The notes beneath the pieces were generated by a model, which was given only the letters and a program-made list of their open reading frames with translations, searched no databases and was not told the origin of the DNA. Source: Phaeodactylibacter xiamenensis (lineage in GTDB: Bacteria; Bacteroidota; Bacteroidia; Chitinophagales; Saprospiraceae). Taken from it: 64,000 nt of DNA. This document shows, piece by piece, positions 24,293 to 33,267 of this stretch. Each line of letters opens with the position of its first letter. Within the stretch, counting starts at the first letter, position 1. Where the stretch lies: the NCBI RefSeq assembly GCF_000759025.1, contig NZ_JPOS01000012.1:400357-464356 (forward strand), read 5' to 3'. A program made the position numbers and the translations under genes.

Positions 24293-24637
24293 ATGAATAT
24301 TTCCACCTATCTTTCCCACCTGTCCATTGAAGGGCAACTCAATCTGGAGTCGCCCCATGGTGAAGCACGTTTTACTGCTTCCCGGCCCGATAATCAGATT
24401 CGCCTTCATTTTGAGAACGCCCCGACTTTCCGGCACTTCCTTTCTTCTGTCCGGCCTCATATCCAACCTGCCGAAGCAGGTAAATTACTGGAGTCTTTGA
24501 AGCAGATGCCTCAGGACATATCCGTGACCCTTGACCGTAAGGAAATACTGAGCCGTCAACCCGATGGGCAGCTCCGCATTAATTACCGTACCACCGGATG
24601 GCAGTGGCTTCGTTGGCGGTTATCGCGTATGTTTTGA
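24293..24637 (+). CDS. Protein of unknown function
   Basis: A 114-residue protein starting at the ATG at 24293; an in-frame start at 24245 would place 16 codons inside the terminator hairpin and is rejected. The sequence is mixed alpha/beta: early strands (IEGQLNLESPHGEARFTAS and NQIRLHFENAPT), a helix around PAEAGKLLESLKQMPQ, and a basic Trp-rich C-terminus (GWQWLRWRLSRMF) that could touch the membrane. I recognise no family. It lies between a terminator and the Sua5 gene 69 bp downstream. Confidence 0.55.
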   Translation: MNISTYLSHLSIEGQLNLESPHGEARFTASRPDNQIRLHFENAPTFRHFLSSVRPHIQPAEAGKLLESLKQMPQDISVTLDRKEILSRQPDGQLRINYRTTGWQWLRWRLSRMF

Positions 24638-24706
24638 TATGCAGGTCCGGTTACTTTGAAATCCCCGCTAAAGTGTTGATTTTTGCAGGCTAAACAAAAG
24701 TTGGCA

Positions 24707-25657
24707 ATGATCGGCACAGATGTTAATTACGCGGTGGCTTTGTTGAAAGCAGGGCAATTGGTTGCTATTCCTACTGAAACGGTGTATGGCCTTGCCGGCA
24801 ATGCGCTTGACCTTTCCGCTGTCTCTCAAATTTTTAAAGTTAAGAACCGCCCGAGTTTTGACCCGCTGATCATCCACTTGCCTGCTTTCTCTGCTGTCTC
24901 CTCTTATGTAAAAGCCATACCCGAAGCCGCGGCTGCACTAGCTGCCACCTTCATGCCCGGCCCATTGACGTTGCTGCTGGAAAAGTCAGAACAAGTGCCC
25001 GATATGGTCACTGCTGGCTCTCCCCTTGTAGCAGTTCGTATTCCAGCCCACCCGGTGGCCCAACAATTACTTAGTCAGCTCGATTTCCCCCTCTCCGCGC
25101 CGAGTGCCAACCCTTTTGGGTACATCAGCCCGACCACGGCGGCACATGTCGATGAGCAACTTGGTCCACAAATACCTTATATTTTAGATGGCGGGCCCTG
25201 CGAGATAGGCCTGGAAAGCACGATTGTGGGTTTTCCTGATGGTAAGCCTACGGTATTTCGCAAGGGAGGCATCGCTGTAGAGCGCCTGGAAAGTGTAGTC
25301 GGTCCGGTTGAGGTTAAGGCTCATTCTTCATCCAACCCACAGGCACCTGGAATGCTAAAAAGCCATTATGCCCCGCGCACGCCCATGGTTTTGGGCAACC
25401 CTGAAGACTTCATCGCAAAATATCGGGTTGAAGAGATAGGCTGCATCCGGTTTCAAGAGGCATTTCATGGCGTGCCCAAAGCACAGCAGTTAATTCTATC
25501 CCCCTCAGGGGACGATCAGGAAGCCGCCCGGAGGTTGTTTGCAGGAATGCGTCAGCTCGATAGTCAACCCCTGTCCGTTATCGTAGCTGAGCTGCTCCCG
25601 GAAGAAGGGCTTGGGCGGGCCATCAATGACCGGTTGCGGCGGGCCGCCGCGCGTTAA
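24707..25657 (+). CDS. L-threonylcarbamoyladenylate synthase, Sua5 type
   Basis: Sua5/TsaC makes threonylcarbamoyl-AMP from threonine, bicarbonate and ATP for the t6A37 modification of tRNAs that read ANN codons. The 316-residue protein has the YrdC domain (about 1-200) with AIPTETVYGLAGNA, FKVKNRPSFDPLIIHL, the PGPLTLLLE stretch, and FPLSAPSANPFGYISPT. The linker motif SHYAPRTPM (about 228) and a C-terminal Sua5 domain identify the long form. I use the ATG at 24707, as the upstream extension starts only with TTG. It converges on the next gene with a 4-bp overlap. Confidence 0.94.
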   Translation: MIGTDVNYAVALLKAGQLVAIPTETVYGLAGNALDLSAVSQIFKVKNRPSFDPLIIHLPAFSAVSSYVKAIPEAAAALAATFMPGPLTLLLEKSEQVPDMVTAGSPLVAVRIPAHPVAQQLLSQLDFPLSAPSANPFGYISPTTAAHVDEQLGPQIPYILDGGPCEIGLESTIVGFPDGKPTVFRKGGIAVERLESVVGPVEVKAHSSSNPQAPGMLKSHYAPRTPMVLGNPEDFIAKYRVEEIGCIRFQEAFHGVPKAQQLILSPSGDDQEAARRLFAGMRQLDSQPLSVIVAELLPEEGLGRAINDRLRRAAAR

Positions 25658-26046
25658 CCTGAAGTTACTGCGTCTTCACACCACTGCATTGCCGTTTGGA
25701 AATCCCCTGCTACTTTATAGGGCACCGGCTGCTTTTGTAGCGCAAAAATACCCTTAAGCGCAGTCCGGATGATGGAGTTTGGAATGTGGTAAGCTGTGCC
25801 CTGGCAGTGTTTTTTCATCAGGCTTTCATTCGCCTTCAGCCATTCGGCCTGCATCTTTTGGAATTTAAATCCCGGCAATACAGCATTTTGTGCATCAAAA
25901 AGATAGGCAAAGGGCAACGCCCGGTCATAAGCTTCGTATAAATCATTGAGGTACTGCCGGAAATTCTCTTCCGTTGCCTGGCTTCCTGTGAAGGCAACCA
26001 CCACAACCGGGAAGGCATCGAAGTCAAAAGTAGCGTAAAGGTCCAT
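25654..26046 (-). CDS. SpoIIAA/STAS-like small protein
   Basis: A 130-residue cytoplasmic protein that starts with a strand-rich segment (LYATFDFDAFPVVVVAFTG), then alternating helices and strands (PFAYLFDAQNAVLPGFKFQKMQAEWLKANESL) in the order seen in SpoIIAA-like/STAS folds found in many Bacteroidota. The family call rests on pattern only. It is divergent from the FIST sensor gene with a 125 bp spacer and overlaps the Sua5 gene end by 4 bp. Given the neighbouring FIST protein and histidine kinase, a signalling-adaptor role is possible but unproven. Confidence 0.5.
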   Translation of the reverse strand: MDLYATFDFDAFPVVVVAFTGSQATEENFRQYLNDLYEAYDRALPFAYLFDAQNAVLPGFKFQKMQAEWLKANESLMKKHCQGTAYHIPNSIIRTALKGIFALQKQPVPYKVAGDFQTAMQWCEDAVTSG

Positions 26047-26171
26047 TCCGAATTTTGATTACATAAAGTTTAAAAAATCCGGAATGCCCCGGATAGATCA
26101 ATGAAATTAGTATATTTAAATGCCAATTGCCGCCAAATGTTTTTCTCCAAACTCAACTAAACACCAAAACG

Positions 26172-27380
26172 ATGTTGAATTTTTATTCTGCCAGCAACGG
26201 GCAGGTTAATTCTAAAAAGGCCATTCAGCAGTGCCTTACTGCTGCGTTAGGTGAAGCGCCGCCCAGCACTTTTCGGGATAAAATGCTGATCGTGGTTCAT
26301 AGTACCATTGGGCACGACTTTGATGAAATCATAGCTGGTGCCCGCGAAGTTTGCCCGCAGGCAGAGCTCGTAGGTTGTACCTGTGCGGGCGTAATTGGCA
26401 AGGAAGGCGCCAATGAAAGCATGCGTGCACTGGGAGTGATGGCAATCGTGCCCGGCGAAGCACAGGAATACCATGTGACGAGCTGCGACAACATCCGCGG
26501 GCACAACTCCTATGAAGAAGCCCGAAACATGGCACTGGAACTGAAAACAACAGGAGCGGATATCAATATGATACAATTTCTCGCCTCTGGTATTGATATT
26601 GCTGCCGACCGTGCCATTGAAGGCATTGAGTCTGTATTCGGAGAGAACATTCCCATTTTTGGCGGCACCAGCTCTGATAATATGCGCGCTATTAGCTCCT
26701 ACCAGTTTGCTGATGGTAAGGTATTGGAACGGGGAGCGATCATGATTGGCTATTCTGACCCCACATTGACAGTGGAAATGGGCGTGCACCACGGCAGCGT
26801 ACCCATTGGGCAACCTTTTTCGGTGACCCGGTCAGAAGGCAACCGGGTTATCGAGATAGAAGGAGAGGCAGCGTGGCCTTACCTGATGAGCAAGCTTGAC
26901 TTCCCGGCGGATACTCACCCCGGGCCCTGTATCCCGGTAGCGGGTATGGCAGAACTACTGCCTGAAGACTTTCGGGAACCTTATGATAATAATCATATCC
27001 TGCGGGTTATCGTGAAAGTAGATGAAGACGGTAGTTTTTATATGCCGGTAGATTGCCCCCAGGGCACCCGCCTTTGGATAGTGGAAAGAGACGAAGAACT
27101 GATTTTTGGCGGACTAGACCGAATGATGAAGCGCCTAACGGCCCAAATTGGCAACCGGGAAGTGGCTGCGGTTTTCCACACGGACTGTGCAGCGCGCGGC
27201 CGGGCCATGTTTGACGCAATCGTTAAGGATGAGATTATCGAGAATATGCAGCAGCCCCTTACTAAGGGCACGCCCCTACCCTGGCTGGGCATGTATGGGT
27301 TTGGGGAATTCACCCGGTTAAAAGCCAAAAACCTTTTTCACAACTATACGACTTCAATTTATGCACTGATCAGACGATAG
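26172..27380 (+). CDS. FIST domain sensory protein
   Basis: A 402-residue soluble protein with FIST_N (about residues 25-215, with IVVHSTIGHDFDEIIAGAR, LVGCTCAGVIG and the glycine-rich IFGGTSSDNM) and FIST_C (about 235-380, with VIEIEGEAAWPYLM and FHTDCAARGRAM). FIST domains are predicted small-ligand sensors, perhaps for amino acids. The frame extends upstream only through a TTG, so I use the ATG at 26172. The histidine kinase gene starts 4 bp after the stop, so FIST input is probably passed to that kinase. No membrane segment is present, which suggests cytoplasmic sensing. Confidence 0.88.
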   Translation: MLNFYSASNGQVNSKKAIQQCLTAALGEAPPSTFRDKMLIVVHSTIGHDFDEIIAGAREVCPQAELVGCTCAGVIGKEGANESMRALGVMAIVPGEAQEYHVTSCDNIRGHNSYEEARNMALELKTTGADINMIQFLASGIDIAADRAIEGIESVFGENIPIFGGTSSDNMRAISSYQFADGKVLERGAIMIGYSDPTLTVEMGVHHGSVPIGQPFSVTRSEGNRVIEIEGEAAWPYLMSKLDFPADTHPGPCIPVAGMAELLPEDFREPYDNNHILRVIVKVDEDGSFYMPVDCPQGTRLWIVERDEELIFGGLDRMMKRLTAQIGNREVAAVFHTDCAARGRAMFDAIVKDEIIENMQQPLTKGTPLPWLGMYGFGEFTRLKAKNLFHNYTTSIYALIRR

Positions 27381-27384
27381 GCTT

Positions 27385-28767
27385 ATGGACCCCGTTGACT
27401 CCCCAGACCAGGATAAGCTCAGCTACGAAGAACTGAGCAGGCTCTGTGCAGAACTGCAGGACCGGGTTACCCGTGGTATCAGTACGCAGCAACAGCTCAT
27501 CTCCATTAAGAACGAGCTTGATGAGGAACTCAACCGGTTCAAAATCATACAGGATTTTAGTAAAGAAGGCCTTTTCCAGGATTCTATAGAAGGCTTTGCC
27601 ACTGTGGCAACGGAGTATTTCATACAAGCTTTTCAGCAGCCCCACTGCTTATTTGCTGAATGCCGGGAGGATGGACAACTTCAGGTCATTGGGCAATTTG
27701 GGTTCAACAATACGGTGATTCCCTGCGTATTGCCATTACTGTCCAAAGACCTGCCTGAGCGTGCAGGTTTTTTGTTGGGCGAGCACCCGTCTTTTAAAAC
27801 CAAACTGGCTTTTCTGCAATTGGAGGACGCCCTCGTAGCTCCTATGTACCGCCCCGACAACTCCTTCTACGGCCTCGTCGTTGCTGGTCAGCAGAAAGCC
27901 GATCAGCGGTTTTATGATCCCATCAACCCGAAAGACCGGCACGCCTTCACCGTAATGGCTACTAAGGCCAGCTACCTAATGTATAATTTCCGGACCAATG
28001 AACTGCTCAAACAGGAAATCAGGGAGCGCCGCCGCATGGAGCAGATGCTCGAAGCCAAAGCCAATGATTTGCTGCGCTCCAATGCAGAGTTGGAACAGTT
28101 TGCCTATGTAGTCTCCCACGACCTCAAAGCACCGCTGCGCAACGTACAGGGGTTTGCCGATTTGCTTCGGCGCGATCAGTCGGGCATCAGCCCGGCCAGT
28201 CGGGAGTACATCAATATGATCTGGGAGGAAGTAAAGCGGTTTAGCGATATCATTGATGCGCTACTGCGTTATGCCCGGGTCTCCACTTCTTCCATACAGG
28301 ATATGAAGGAGGTAGACTTTCAGCAGCTGGTTTACAAAATTGAAGGACAGCTATCTTTGACCCTTCAGCAGCGTAAAGCTCAGCTTCAATACCAAAACCT
28401 GCCCACCATTCAGGCCAATTACCGGCAAATGCAACAGTTGCTCCAGAACCTGATCATTAATGCCATCAAATTCACCCCGGAAGGCCGTATGCCATTCATC
28501 CACCTGGAAGCAGAGCCTACACAAAATGGGTACCGGTTTGCCGTTAAGGATAACGGGATCGGGCTCAGGCCAGCAGACCAGAAACGCATTTTTGGTTTAT
28601 TCCAGCGGGCCGACCGGGAGCAGCAGTTCGAAGGCAACGGGCTTGGTCTGAGTATTTGCAAGAAGATCGTGGAGCAGCACAAAGGCAAGATTTGGGTGAA
28701 ATCCGTTGGCCCTGGTGAAGGGAGTACGTTCTTTTTCACCCTACCTTCCAGGCAGTCAGAAGAATAA
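27385..28767 (+). CDS. Sensor histidine kinase with GAF-like N-terminal domain
   Basis: A 460-residue soluble kinase. Residues about 20-50 form a coiled coil, 60-215 a GAF-like sensory domain, and 215-245 a second coiled coil (RRRMEQMLEAKANDLLRSNAELEQF). The H-box is FAYVVSHDLKAPLRNVQGF with the phospho-acceptor His (about 248). The ATPase domain shows N box LLQNLIINAIKFTPEG (about 352), G1 VKDNGIGL, F box RIFGLFQR and G2 GNGLGLSICKKIVEQH (about 420). No receiver domain or partner regulator is seen in the window. The layout matches phytochrome-type bacterial kinases (HWE-free HisKA). Confidence 0.92.
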   Translation: MDPVDSPDQDKLSYEELSRLCAELQDRVTRGISTQQQLISIKNELDEELNRFKIIQDFSKEGLFQDSIEGFATVATEYFIQAFQQPHCLFAECREDGQLQVIGQFGFNNTVIPCVLPLLSKDLPERAGFLLGEHPSFKTKLAFLQLEDALVAPMYRPDNSFYGLVVAGQQKADQRFYDPINPKDRHAFTVMATKASYLMYNFRTNELLKQEIRERRRMEQMLEAKANDLLRSNAELEQFAYVVSHDLKAPLRNVQGFADLLRRDQSGISPASREYINMIWEEVKRFSDIIDALLRYARVSTSSIQDMKEVDFQQLVYKIEGQLSLTLQQRKAQLQYQNLPTIQANYRQMQQLLQNLIINAIKFTPEGRMPFIHLEAEPTQNGYRFAVKDNGIGLRPADQKRIFGLFQRADREQQFEGNGLGLSICKKIVEQHKGKIWVKSVGPGEGSTFFFTLPSRQSEE

Positions 28768-28903
28768 TCCTCCACCTCTGTTCCTTTATTAATCACGCTT
28801 CATTTTGGTTTTGAGGTGATTCACCGGCGCTTTATGCCCTTTGACGGCAAAAAGGTGGGCTGGGATATGACAACCCCTTAGCTTTAGGGCAAAATCATAG
28901 CTT

Positions 28904-29887
28904 ATGTCACACTCCAATTTGCATACCGTACTTGGTGCCTCCGGCGCAGTTGGCCGGGCCGTCATTGATGAATTACTCAACCAGGGCCTTCCGGTGCGTG
29001 CCGTCAGCCGCACGATGGATAAACCTGGTGTAGCTTCAGTGCCCGCAGACTTACTGCATACAGAAGACGCTCAGAGGGTCATCCGCGGATCCTCTCATGT
29101 CTACCTCTGTGTCGGGCTTCCTTACTTTGAAGCAGTTTGGAAAAAGGACTGGCCAGTACTTATGCGCAACGTCATCAATGCCTGTGCGGCAAACGATGCC
29201 CGGCTCATCTTCCTGGACAACGTATATATGTATGGCCCGGCTCCACTTCAGGTGCCCTTTGACGAATCCCATCCTCAACAGCCGGTGAGCGAAAAAGGGA
29301 AAGCCCGGAAGGCTACCCTCGACTTGCTGAAAAACGCTATGGACAAAGGGACGGTACAGGCCGTCATTGGGCGGGCGGCCGACTTTTACGGGCCTTATGC
29401 CACCAACAGCATGCTTTATGTTTCATTCCTGGAGCGCATGCTGAAGGGCAAGGCGCCGCAGTTACTTTCTCCAACTGACGTGCCCCACACCTACACAGAT
29501 ACGGTAGATGTTGGGCGGGCGCTGGTCACGTTGGCACTAGCTGAAGATGCTTACGGACAGGCCTGGCACCTGCCGGTGAATCCGCCCATTACCATGCAGG
29601 AGGCCACAACTATTTTCAACCAGCTCCTTGGCACTGCTTTCAAAGCCCGGATGATCCCCTTCTGGCTGCAACGTCTGATCGGGCTGTTCGTCCCACCCCT
29701 GCGCGAAGTCTGGGAGATGAACTATCAGTTCCGCTACCCTTACGTAATGTCCGACCGGAAATTCCGGGAGCGATTCCCGGAATTTGAGGTGACGGGGTAC
29801 GAAGAGGGACTAGAACGGATGGTGAAGGGCTTTGGCTCCCCAAAAACTTTACACCGCAGCATTGCAGGGCAGGAAGTCGGGGTATAA
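28904..29887 (+). CDS. NAD-dependent epimerase/dehydratase family protein
   Basis: A 327-residue extended SDR. The N-terminal loop is GASGAVGRAVIDELL (about residues 11-25), then PADLLHTEDAQRV, YLCVGLP (about 64) and FLDNVYMYGPAP (about 105) in place of the common YxxxK signature segment. The usual Tyr-x3-Lys may be at YMYGPAP or is missing, so catalysis is uncertain. The mid-part GRAADFYGPYATNSML and HTYTDTVDVGRALVTLA are typical of atypical SDRs of the NAD-binding/isoflavone-like group. It stands alone, 136 bp after the kinase gene. Confidence 0.82.
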   Translation: MSHSNLHTVLGASGAVGRAVIDELLNQGLPVRAVSRTMDKPGVASVPADLLHTEDAQRVIRGSSHVYLCVGLPYFEAVWKKDWPVLMRNVINACAANDARLIFLDNVYMYGPAPLQVPFDESHPQQPVSEKGKARKATLDLLKNAMDKGTVQAVIGRAADFYGPYATNSMLYVSFLERMLKGKAPQLLSPTDVPHTYTDTVDVGRALVTLALAEDAYGQAWHLPVNPPITMQEATTIFNQLLGTAFKARMIPFWLQRLIGLFVPPLREVWEMNYQFRYPYVMSDRKFRERFPEFEVTGYEEGLERMVKGFGSPKTLHRSIAGQEVGV

Positions 29888-29957
29888 TAGCAGCAAAAAG
29901 CACTGAGCAGTAGACATTTAACCGAAAAATGGTTATTTTTACTAAAACCCTATTGCT

Positions 29958-31457
29958 ATGCGCGACCTCTTACTTACTACCTTGACCATCGCAGCCCTGT
30001 TTACCACCAGTTGCACACCGGAAGATTCCGCATTGATGGAGCCTGGCAAGACCGTCCTCACTGGAACTGTAGTGCCCTATAACCCCGCTAGTGATGTGGA
30101 AGCACTTGTAGTGTCTTACGAAGATATGAACTCCGGGGAGACGGTCCGGCACCGGTGCCCTATCGACAGCCTGGGGCGCTTTCGACTGGAGTTGGAGTTA
30201 CCACATACCATTGAAGCTTTCATTGGAGCCCGGGAGTACCACCATATTTTATTGATTCCTAACGAACATATAGCGTTGGTTTACCGTGGCGAGGATGGGT
30301 TGGAGGTCAGCGGCAGTGCAATCACGGAGGAGCTGCATCAGCAATTGCACGCATATCTGGAAGCAGATTTTGACGATGGTCCCAATTATGTGTATACCAA
30401 AGAGATGGGAACCATGGAAATCGACTCCTTTCTGGCGGCATTGCAGACCATCCGCGAGCGGAGGACAGTTTTTCTTGAGGCCTACCATGATGCGCATGAA
30501 CTACACCCTTTTTTATATCAGTGGGCACAAAACGATATATACTTCAAGTACCTGAGGCAGAAGCTGAGCTATCGGCTGTTCAAGCCCATTAGCCAGGATA
30601 TACAGCCTTATAAAGTGGCATTCCCACCCCAATACGCCGCAGAATTAGACGCCTTTGAATACCAGCCCAGCTATGAAGCCAATATGTGGTACCACCGTTT
30701 GCTGAACATGCATTTCCAATACTTTCTAGCGGAGACCCAATATCAACTGTACGAATTCGAAAAGATTAGGGGCAATGCAAAGGTGATCAAGCGAGCCCTT
30801 CTTGAAGCCGCCCTTGCAACCGAAAACCACACCCTGCGCGAAGCCCTGCTAATCCGAACCTTATACCTCATGGCAGAGTCTACACAACTAACAGATACTG
30901 ACCGGTGGGCACTATACGAAGAGTACAAAGCGCATATTACCCACGAGGGCCTCCTCAAAGATTTGGAAGCGCTCTACGAGCCTTATACCAATTCAGAAAT
31001 CGCGCCCACCAATAACGATGGTCAAAGTATAGACCTGGCCTCCGAAGACCTGAAGCAGTTGCTGCAGCCCTACCAGGAAAAGTACATCTATCTGGTCAGC
31101 TGGGGTACCTGGTGCGGCCCCTGCATGCGGGAAATACCGCACTACAATGCCTTTCTGGCTAAAATGGATACCAGCCGGGTGCAACCACTGTTCCTTGCCT
31201 CCCGGTCGCCGGAGCCGAGGTGGAGGTCCGTCATCGAAGCGCATAACCTGAGTGGAGCGCACCACTTGCTCTCCGCCCGTCAGACCGAACAGCTTTGCGG
31301 AGAACTGAAGCTATGCGGTTACCCCAGCCACGCCCTCATCCCACCGGGCGGAACAGCATTGGAAGTCGTGGGTGGCCCCATCGACTACGACCTCAGCGTC
31401 AATGAGGCGCTGCTGCAAAAAATGGGAAAGCTGGGGCTGCTTTTGAATACAGACTAG
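29958..31457 (+). CDS. TlpA-type thioredoxin-fold lipoprotein
   Basis: A 499-residue lipoprotein (lipobox FTTSC near residue 16). Residues about 30-370 form a long N-terminal part, beta-rich at first (DUF4369-like, LVVSYEDMNSGETV) and then helical. The thioredoxin domain is at about 370-490 with the active site CGPC in SWGTWCGPCMREIPHYNAF and the cis-Pro region LCGYPSHALIPPGG. In Bacteroidota this layout is common in lipoproteins that reduce or rearrange disulfides at the periplasmic face. The gene stands alone between the epimerase gene and the accessory island. Confidence 0.85.
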   Translation: MRDLLLTTLTIAALFTTSCTPEDSALMEPGKTVLTGTVVPYNPASDVEALVVSYEDMNSGETVRHRCPIDSLGRFRLELELPHTIEAFIGAREYHHILLIPNEHIALVYRGEDGLEVSGSAITEELHQQLHAYLEADFDDGPNYVYTKEMGTMEIDSFLAALQTIRERRTVFLEAYHDAHELHPFLYQWAQNDIYFKYLRQKLSYRLFKPISQDIQPYKVAFPPQYAAELDAFEYQPSYEANMWYHRLLNMHFQYFLAETQYQLYEFEKIRGNAKVIKRALLEAALATENHTLREALLIRTLYLMAESTQLTDTDRWALYEEYKAHITHEGLLKDLEALYEPYTNSEIAPTNNDGQSIDLASEDLKQLLQPYQEKYIYLVSWGTWCGPCMREIPHYNAFLAKMDTSRVQPLFLASRSPEPRWRSVIEAHNLSGAHHLLSARQTEQLCGELKLCGYPSHALIPPGGTALEVVGGPIDYDLSVNEALLQKMGKLGLLLNTD

Positions 31458-31749
31458 GGCAAACGCACCAAAAATTTGAATGTGATTGGAGCACGTTTGG
31501 AACATGTCGCGGAACACGTAAGAGCGGGTGGCGGCTGCCGAAATTGCATGTTCGACGGAGGAGTTTGCGAATTTCTAGCGTTTTTGCTTCCTTTTTTCGC
31601 GATGAAAAAAGGAAGAGCCCAGCCGGCTTGAGGCGAAAAACAGACTAAATCGCCATGCCCGAGAGCCCTCATCGCCCGCTTTCATGAAAACTTGGTTTGG
31701 TGCGTATGCTCTAAATGAAGACAAGTAACAGCTTACGCCCCCGGTTGCG
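31458..31749. repeat. Intergenic segment with perfect hairpin, possible dispersed repeat
   Basis: This 292-bp gap has no believable gene. It contains a perfect 12-bp hairpin (CTTCCTTTTTTC at 31587-31598 and GAAAAAAGGAAG at 31604-31615, 5-base loop). The surrounding sequence, with its odd open minus-strand frame of 72 codons, has the look of a repeated intergenic element, but only one copy is in the window. Confidence 0.35.
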
Positions 31750-32880
31750 CTACACCACGAAATTTAGAAAATCGTCCTGGTCTACCGTGTCGTAGGTGGC
31801 TTGGGGGTAGGTTTCCAGCCATGCTTTGGGCGGGCGCCGCTTTTTGGGCTTCCATTTAAACTCATAGCCATGTAAGCGCCCATTCCGCTCTTCCACATAG
31901 TCGAGCTCAGCGCCGGTATGGGTGCGCCAAAAATGCGTGCGCCCGTAAAGCCGGTCATAGGCAATTTTCTTCATGCGTTCTGCAACTAGGAAGTTTTCCC
32001 ACAGTGCCCCCACATCTTGCCTTGCAGTCAACGGGTTGAAATTTTCAACAAGAACATTTCTTACACCGAGATCGAAGAAGAAGATTTTCTTTTTCTTCGT
32101 AACCTCCTTCCGTAAATTTCGGCTAAACCCACTAAGCCTAAACAGGATGAAGCCCTTTTCCAACAAGTCGATATACCGGTCTACAGTAGGCTGGCTAAGC
32201 CCCAGGGATTTGGCTAACTCGTGAATGGATACTTCTGAGCCAATTTGTAGTGCAAGCAACTGTAATAAGCGGTAAATCTTATCTAAATGCTGCACGCCGG
32301 ACAACTCAAGGACATCTTTGTAGAGGTAAGCAGAAGCCAGCTCTCTCAGGTGGGCAATTTTTTCGTCTGCTCCCTGAATATGCAATATTTCCGGGTACAT
32401 GCCGTACAACATATATTGTTCAAGCTTTGCTTTGAGCTCAAAGGGCGTATTCCCTTCCGAAAGTTCTTGCACTGCAATAGGGTAAAGCTTGAAAGTACGC
32501 GTACGCCCGGTCAGTGGTTCTTTGGTTAGATTGGCAAGTTCGAATGCCGACGACCCGGTAGCGATAATTTTCAGCTCTGGCAAGCTGTCATGCAGGATTT
32601 TGAGATTGATGCCAATATCTGTGATATTCTGTGCCTCATCAATAAACAGTAATTCGTTTTTGCCAATCAGTTCTTTCATAAGCTCCAGGTTCCGGCTTGA
32701 GAGTGCCCGCTGGTATTGCTGCAAATCTGCATTAACGTAAAGCGACCGGTATGGAAGCCCTTTAAGCAGTTGCCGGACTAAGGTCGTTTTGCCTACCTGC
32801 CTTGCTCCATAGACGATTACTATTTTGTTCTGCTGTTGCAGGGCATTTGCTAAATCATTTTGAATACTTCTCTGTATCAA
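31750..32880 (-). CDS. AAA ATPase with DUF4143 C-terminus
   Basis: A 376-residue protein of the archaeal-type ATPase/DUF4143 group. Walker A is YGARQVGKTTLVRQLL (about residues 24-39), Walker B ELLFIDEAQNITDIG (about 77), then the sensor ATGSSAFELAN (about 108), a winged helix (SIHELAKSLGLSQPTVDRYIDLL, about 222-244) and a nuclease-like C-terminus with AELDYVEERNG and GYEFKWK (about 332-350) that recall a PD-(D/E)xK core. The start is TTG at 32880; no ATG lies between it and an upstream stop. Function of this family is unknown, with proposed links to TA or mobile elements. Its AT-rich setting suggests acquisition. Confidence 0.82.
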   Translation of the reverse strand: MIQRSIQNDLANALQQQNKIVIVYGARQVGKTTLVRQLLKGLPYRSLYVNADLQQYQRALSSRNLELMKELIGKNELLFIDEAQNITDIGINLKILHDSLPELKIIATGSSAFELANLTKEPLTGRTRTFKLYPIAVQELSEGNTPFELKAKLEQYMLYGMYPEILHIQGADEKIAHLRELASAYLYKDVLELSGVQHLDKIYRLLQLLALQIGSEVSIHELAKSLGLSQPTVDRYIDLLEKGFILFRLSGFSRNLRKEVTKKKKIFFFDLGVRNVLVENFNPLTARQDVGALWENFLVAERMKKIAYDRLYGRTHFWRTHTGAELDYVEERNGRLHGYEFKWKPKKRRPPKAWLETYPQATYDTVDQDDFLNFVV

Positions 32881-32930
32881 CTCCTGTAATTTTTGTCTCT
32901 AATCCGGATTTACCAGCCTTAATTTAATGA

Positions 32931-32981
32931 AATAACGCGATTTCTTAAAGCTAATTTTAAAAAATAACGCGATTTCTTAAA
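32931..32981. repeat. Tandem 19-bp direct repeats upstream of the DUF4143 ATPase gene
   Basis: AATAACGCGATTTCTTAAA occurs at 32931-32949 and again at 32963-32981, identical and spaced 32 bp start to start (about three helical turns). They lie 50-100 bp upstream of the ATPase start codon on the opposite strand. The regular phasing is what a cooperative DNA-binding regulator would need. Confidence 0.6.
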
Positions 32982-33236
32982 ATACATTCCCCTTTACTAA
33001 CCTGAGATCGCAAACTGCAAGTAACTGTTGCAATCTCTTGCCTAGCTAATTTCGAGCTACTTATTTCAAACAAACCCTCATCTTATTACCGGTTAAAATA
33101 TCATCAAATAAATTAAACCCTATTTTCAACAGGAATAATCCTCTAAAAAACACATCCCTAAACACCTGACAAACAACAACTAAAGCAACAGAGGAAGAGA
33201 AACAACAAAAAAGTGAAAAATTATTTGTTTAAAATC

Positions 33237-33267
33237 TTGACAAATAAAAACATTTCGTGCATCTTTG
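33237..33267 (+). promoter_or_regulatory. Promoter of the antirepressor-like gene
   Basis: TTG (33237-33239) is followed after 20 bases by CATCTTTG (33260-33267), a match to TAnnTTTG except for the first base. Just downstream, ATGCGTA (33269-33275) and TAC-GTA-GCAT (33282-33291) form an imperfect palindrome next to the start codon that could be an operator. Confidence 0.55.

Noticed and set aside
31454..31672. Minus-strand open frame of 72 codons in the accessory-island gap
   Set aside because: It runs through a perfect hairpin and has no signal, domain or start context; more likely a noncoding repeat.
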